Shown here: positions 8,101 to 10,852 of the stretch, piece by piece
Position numbering within the stretch: position 1 is the stretch's first letter
Layout of the letters: each line of letters starts with the position of its first letter
Assembly: GCA_029063275.1 (NCBI GenBank)
Contig: JAIDOO010000358.1
Coordinates: 1-10,852 of the forward strand
DNA length: 10,852 bases
Source of the DNA: Clostridia bacterium
Lineage (GTDB): Bacteria > Bacillota > Clostridia > Christensenellales > Borkfalkiaceae
Direction: 5' to 3'
The notes under the pieces: model-generated
The model's database searches: none
The model's input: only the letters and a program-made list of their open reading frames with translations
What the model was told of the DNA's origin: nothing
Translations under genes and position numbers: made by a program

Positions 8101-10748
8101 GCATTATCTGCAGAATAGTTACTGTCGCTGTTCGTTTGCAATCTTGCACGCAAAACGTAATTATCAACATTGACTATTTGCGAAGTATCAAGCGACAGCG
8201 TACTGTCGTCCGTTCCTGCTCTGTAAGGCGTATTCAAATCGCTTGCCGAGCAATAGTCTATATACAGCGTAACACTGTCTGTACCAAGTGCGCTAACGCT
8301 TAAAACTATTTTTCCCGGCTCGCCCAAGCCCCATTGCGTTCCCGTATTTCCTGTAGTCAAAGTTGAATCGAGCGAAATATTGTTACTTACATCAAACTGC
8401 GTTATTTCAAGATTGACAGGCTTTACCGCCACATCGTATGCCGCACCTGTAGAAGGATATGGAAGCCAACAGGTATTACGCGTATCTTTAAGCGTGAACG
8501 AAAAATCGTACTTACCTGCATTTTGCGCAGTTATGCGGTTGTTTACGGGGTCCCACTGCACTCCGTCCGAATACCCGTTGTTGCTGTCAAGAGTATATCC
8601 CGTGCGGACTATATCCATTTCCGAAGCGTTAAAACTGCCCGTCAACTGAAAAATCTGAGCACTACCGTTGTATACTTTGGTTGCCGTACCTACGCTAATC
8701 AGGTTTAAACCCTTGGGTTTAATTTCAAAATTGACAGGACTGCCGGACATTGTGTAGTTGCTTGTGGCTGAATTTAAGTCAACCGCAGTTGCAGTGTATT
8801 GCCCAGCCAAAGTCGGCGCGGTCAGACTGCCCAAACCCTTTCCACTGTCATCGTCTGTGCCCGTGCCGTAGCCGTAGCCGTCCGCACTCTTGTAATAGAT
8901 TGCCAAATCAGGTCCGGTTGGCTGACCTGTGTCCGCTGCAATAACTCCCGTGTACGAAGGTGTTACTACTCCCGACGTTGTTCCGTCATAGGTCAAGCCA
9001 CTTGGCTGCGATAGTGTATAGGCTATTGGCTTTTTAGTTATAGTAAAAGTAAACGTTCGCGTTGACGAAGTGTTTGTCTCATAATCCGACCAAACTACGG
9101 GGCAAGACGATAAAATTTCAACCGTAGCCGTATACGTTCCGGCGTTGATTACCGAAGAAGGATTGTATGTAACAGAAATCTGTGTTGTATCGGAAAAAAG
9201 TTCGCTGATATACCAATCGGGCTTTGCTGTCAAAGTAGATAAGCTTTGCACCGCACCCGTGTAAACGTCTGTAACGTTCGCAGGCAAATCCATAACGCTT
9301 GATTTTTCGGCTTGGGTAAGATTCAGGTGAAGCGCAGGACGTACCCCCAAAGTGCGCGCATCCAATAAATTGATACTAGCACCGGCTGACGAAATACAAT
9401 TTGGAAGAGCAACATAACCACAGTAACTTGAACGAAGCCAAATGTATTCATAAGAGTTAATTACAGTTTGATTACTCTGATACCATGATATACCGGTCGG
9501 GGCTGTAGTATTACCACTCATAAAATTTAGTTGTCCGGTTTGACTTCCTGAAGCATAAGCAACCTGCCACAAGCCTTGTGTAGTTATTGAATTAACCGCA
9601 CCGGTTTCCGACATACTAGGCAACCAAATCCGGTCATGACCCCAATCATTATAACCAACGCCTGCCGTATAATTTGTGTTTGCTACAGACGCTACATACG
9701 CGTTATTCCATATACCGGCTTGCGCCTTATTTGAGTTACCTGTCTGGATAGTGTTTGAACTTGTATTGCCGGTAATTAAGCCGTCAATGTCTTTATTTAA
9801 AGCTTCATTGGGCTGATAGCTGTTGACAGAACTTCCACTCACATCTTTTATCTGGTAGTTAAAATCCAGATAATACGAATACTTTAACTGTGAAGGAGTA
9901 TCTATAAAGTCCACCAAAGATTTATTCATCTTATCGGTGTAGGCGGTGTTATATGTAGTATTATTAAGAGCGGAGTTATCAAGCGTAAAAATAGCCCAAT
10001 CGCTGGCTATTCTATCCGACTCTGAAACTGCCGTATTCAACGTTGATGATACCGAGGCGCTGTTTGTATTCCAAGCGTACTTAGTTGCCGCACCGTTTAC
10101 GGCACCTCCATTGAGAGTTTTTACTCTCATATAACTTGAAGAATACATATTTGAAAGGTAAGTTGTGGCACTTGCCGAAGTAGTATTGCTATTTAAAATG
10201 CTGGTATTTGTAGAAGTATACCAGCTGTACGGACTACGACTATATTGTCCGTTTGAATTTTTGTAAGCATCAGCAAGCCAAAGCGTTGCAATTACGTCGC
10301 CGTTAAAATCGCGTGTAAGAAAAGTAACGGTCCATTGCTGTCCGCCGAAATCTACCAAAATATTTTTTTTATTATTCAAATTATATAAATCTTTAGCTGA
10401 AACATATTTGGGGATAGTTACCGCACCGCTAGACGTTGTGGTAGATGTTCCATAACTAACATCGGTACCCGTAACACTATTTGCAACTGTCTGCAAAGTC
10501 GCGCCGTTTACTCCCGTCAGGGCGCTATAAAGTTTGGAAAGATTATTATAACTAAAAACCTTACCGTTTGACGAGTTATAGCCAGTCAAAGTAAGCTCGT
10601 CAACTATAACGTTTCCGGCGCCGGTCAAATTACCACTCGTCTGCGCACGCGACGATAGCCCGCTCAAAGTACAAACCGAACAAGCCAATAAAACTGCGCA
10701 CAGCGCGGATAAAATTACCGTTAAAATATTCCTCTTATTAATTTTCAT
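5121..10748 (-). CDS. Very large surface protein: signal peptide, DUF6273-like domain, ~10 Ig-like modules, TM helix, coiled-coil cytoplasmic tail
   Basis: The protein has 1875 aa. Residues 1-35 are a signal peptide (basic start, hydrophobic core, possible cleavage after SRA at 33-35). Residues about 118-477 resemble the DUF6273-like domain of clostridial and Bacteroidetes surface proteins, with IWLPS, YIWLRS and the closing VRPALHLNL (469-477). From about 490 to 1550 come roughly ten beta-rich modules of the MBG/YDG type (YTGAV, YDGTT, YNGSA openings; AGTYT/AGKY turns). Most junctions carry an I/V-x-K motif, for example at 572, 677, 776, 1022 and 1456. A membrane helix lies at 1569-1592, followed by KRRK. 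The 283-residue cytoplasmic tail has a charged coiled coil (1597-1641), a Q/P-rich stretch (1655-1681), further Ala/Glu/Arg coiled coil (1686-1702 and 1725-1768) and an acidic end with DGFYDNADF. No enzymatic motif or LPXTG anchor is seen. The likely role is adhesion or envelope structure. The ATG at 10748 is chosen because of AGGAGGA five bases upstream. It appears monocistronic at its 3' end. Confidence 0.88.
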   Translation of the reverse strand: MKINKRNILTVILSALCAVLLACSVCTLSGLSSRAQTSGNLTGAGNVIVDELTLTGYNSSNGKVFSYNNLSKLYSALTGVNGATLQTVANSVTGTDVSYGTSTTTSSGAVTIPKYVSAKDLYNLNNKKNILVDFGGQQWTVTFLTRDFNGDVIATLWLADAYKNSNGQYSRSPYSWYTSTNTSILNSNTTSASATTYLSNMYSSSYMRVKTLNGGAVNGAATKYAWNTNSASVSSTLNTAVSESDRIASDWAIFTLDNSALNNTTYNTAYTDKMNKSLVDFIDTPSQLKYSYYLDFNYQIKDVSGSSVNSYQPNEALNKDIDGLITGNTSSNTIQTGNSNKAQAGIWNNAYVASVANTNYTAGVGYNDWGHDRIWLPSMSETGAVNSITTQGLWQVAYASGSQTGQLNFMSGNTTAPTGISWYQSNQTVINSYEYIWLRSSYCGYVALPNCISSAGASINLLDARTLGVRPALHLNLTQAEKSSVMDLPANVTDVYTGAVQSLSTLTAKPDWYISELFSDTTQISVTYNPSSVINAGTYTATVEILSSCPVVWSDYETNTSSTRTFTFTITKKPIAYTLSQPSGLTYDGTTSGVVTPSYTGVIAADTGQPTGPDLAIYYKSADGYGYGTGTDDDSGKGLGSLTAPTLAGQYTATAVDLNSATSNYTMSGSPVNFEIKPKGLNLISVGTATKVYNGSAQIFQLTGSFNASEMDIVRTGYTLDSNNGYSDGVQWDPVNNRITAQNAGKYDFSFTLKDTRNTCWLPYPSTGAAYDVAVKPVNLEITQFDVSNNISLDSTLTTGNTGTQWGLGEPGKIVLSVSALGTDSVTLYIDYCSASDLNTPYRAGTDDSTLSLDTSQIVNVDNYVLRARLQTNSDSNYSADNANYTIPNDYWTFNFNIGAGAANVKLNWTYTVGGGIPTPLFDASGLNQVKLEYNGQAYDLAATVDSSTSYARLDTAAHTGYVNGLYTARKDGSACDRIAVGTYVTRIALVVDSDHEFDAAHRFTANDGTHGWVEIEWTIDKCELDLTNAEWEYSYDLNTWYSFNNDGDPEYDAGGVYVRINESYLNGLGLDSTDPDSVAISYNNGSYDSQNYAWFMEPKGVGYYAYAEVTVIDDNYTTVSGTNIQNIQRQFEITAQKITVTWSSTGLSFPTLDGTSDTYGISKAVDKNGNDCSSLFTYEFTFTDTAGTLYGPMTLADAQTFFAANASNTNVYSGTVTAVLTNANDYVFNGADNHTFNVGKSLPTILVTVTGSGSQYKNVSFGFAATFNNTSYAQYLNVSVYDYNDYYNGGAALITKLGSEATDIELFLNGQNAGKYVIEVVAVPGSTASSFVIRPDVVDFDIVKCEVVAPTVANADQIIYKASDYSILDYLSGFDPALMELDAQHSDVTGKTAKDYTVTINLLDKNNYVFVYPASSASPSKVLLKAVLTDGTTASTNATISADGSSVDIGWTIQKFVITDDMFSSTTGVLNLPAQFNDILANEMLQVGYQYYTDKTSSETITELKPGETYYVVASLGGECASNFVFDNPSLTSETTSQRVTFKTQQSGFGAVLGKMGEFLKGTWLGLPIWAWLVIGLAVLILLIIIIVVACKRRKSKEERAEAKARKEEERQLQREKLEAERELAKAKQEAELEKIRAQAGLAAGAGMAGVAMQQSQPQPQQMQQPVQTAHQSQPQTVQYASDSSALAEIRAELAEIRARQNAVAGYAQPPMQQTPMQYMNDPVAAAELIRLKAENEAHLRAELERSRSETERARAEAEIAKVRAENSRFAPFAPQYDAMKFGIGNDMEKIGALAVAIWKSMNSAQSPVELKSADLPQIAEESASVQTAHAVYPPDSVVTTTTTVDTTKGKPIVRKRDEDGNFDIDGFYDNADF

Positions 10749-10753
10749 AAAAG

Positions 10754-10760
10754 TCCTCCT
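10754..10760 (-). promoter_or_regulatory. Consensus ribosome binding site of the surface-protein gene
   Basis: The minus strand reads AGGAGGA, five bases before the ATG at 10748. This near-perfect Shine-Dalgarno decides the start: it places a normal signal peptide at the N-terminus, whereas an in-frame TTG at 10850 would add 34 residues without a ribosome binding site. Confidence 0.9.
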
Positions 10761-10779
10761 TACCACCGCCTTAACCTGC

Positions 10780-10801
10780 CGCCGCGCCGTATAGCGCGGC
10801 G
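10780..10801. other. GC-rich hairpin in the 5' leader of the surface-protein gene
   Basis: CGCCGCGC pairs perfectly with GCGCGGCG around a 6-base loop. It lies 19 bp upstream of the ribosome binding site. There is no adjacent T-run on either strand, so it is not a complete intrinsic terminator. It could stabilise the mRNA 5' end or act in regulation. The AT-rich segment beyond it (10802-10852, with an A10 run at 10837-10846) may contain the promoter, but I see no convincing -35/-10 pair. Confidence 0.5.
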
Positions 10802-10852
10802 CCCAACAAAAAATAGCTTTTAATGGGATTTTGAATAAAAAAAAAATCAAAC

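Noticed and set aside
10680..10685. Possible lipobox (LLAC, Cys23) in the signal peptide of the surface protein
   Set aside because: Leu at the -2 position is atypical and the protein already has a C-terminal membrane anchor. An ordinary signal peptidase site after SRA fits at least as well, so I do not call a lipoprotein.
10837..10846. Run of ten A on the plus strand (T10 on the minus strand) as the U-tract of an upstream gene's terminator
   Set aside because: The hairpin that would have to precede it on the minus strand lies outside the window, so this cannot be supported. It could equally be an AT-rich promoter element.
10749..10850. In-frame TTG at 10850 that would extend the surface protein by 34 residues
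   Set aside because: No ribosome binding site is visible in front of it, the extension runs through the leader hairpin, and it would bury the signal peptide. The ATG at 10748 has a consensus AGGAGGA five bases upstream.
1..10852. CRISPR arrays, tRNA/rRNA genes, insertion sequences, riboswitches
   Set aside because: No regularly spaced direct repeats, RNA-gene signatures, transposase-like frames or conserved aptamer structures were recognised. Apart from short spacers and two leader/intergenic segments of about 100-150 bp, the window is coding.

Overview
The window looks like a chromosomal piece of a Gram-positive anaerobe, most likely an uncultured Clostridia-type Bacillota. This is inferred from strong AGGAGG-type ribosome binding sites, moderate GC, an intrinsic terminator with a U-tract, a large secreted protein with Ig-like modules and a C-terminal membrane anchor, and a clostridial-type iron alcohol dehydrogenase. 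No rRNA, tRNA or marker gene allows a firmer placement. All five genes lie on the minus strand, so the window is read from right to left.

Right half (5121-10748): one very large gene (1875 aa) encodes a surface protein. It has a signal peptide, an N-terminal domain of the DUF6273-like type ending in the VRPALHLNL signature, about ten tandem Ig-like modules, one transmembrane helix and an unusual 283-residue cytoplasmic tail rich in coiled coil and glutamine. A GC-rich hairpin sits in its 5' leader, and a perfect 11-bp stem followed by seven U residues terminates it.

Left half (1-5035): a compact four-gene operon is driven by a textbook promoter (TTGACA, 17 bp, TATTAT) with a perfect inverted repeat at the predicted transcription start. 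The order is a MarR-family regulator, a membrane-anchored Ntn-type linear amide hydrolase of the choloylglycine hydrolase class, a fusion of a YhhN/TMEM86 (lysoplasmalogenase-type) membrane domain with a complete iron-dependent alcohol dehydrogenase, and a class-3-type (fatty) aldehyde dehydrogenase cut by the window's left edge. Gaps are 18 nt, 8 nt and an 11-nt overlap.

The main point of interest is the fusion and its partners. Characterised YhhN/TMEM86 proteins hydrolyse the vinyl-ether bond of lysoplasmalogens and release a long-chain aldehyde. Here that domain is covalently joined to an aldehyde/alcohol oxidoreductase and co-transcribed with an aldehyde dehydrogenase and an acyl-amide hydrolase. 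I infer a MarR-controlled lipid-remodelling or plasmalogen-turnover operon in which the toxic fatty aldehyde is handed directly to a reductase or dehydrogenase. Substrates are not proven by sequence.
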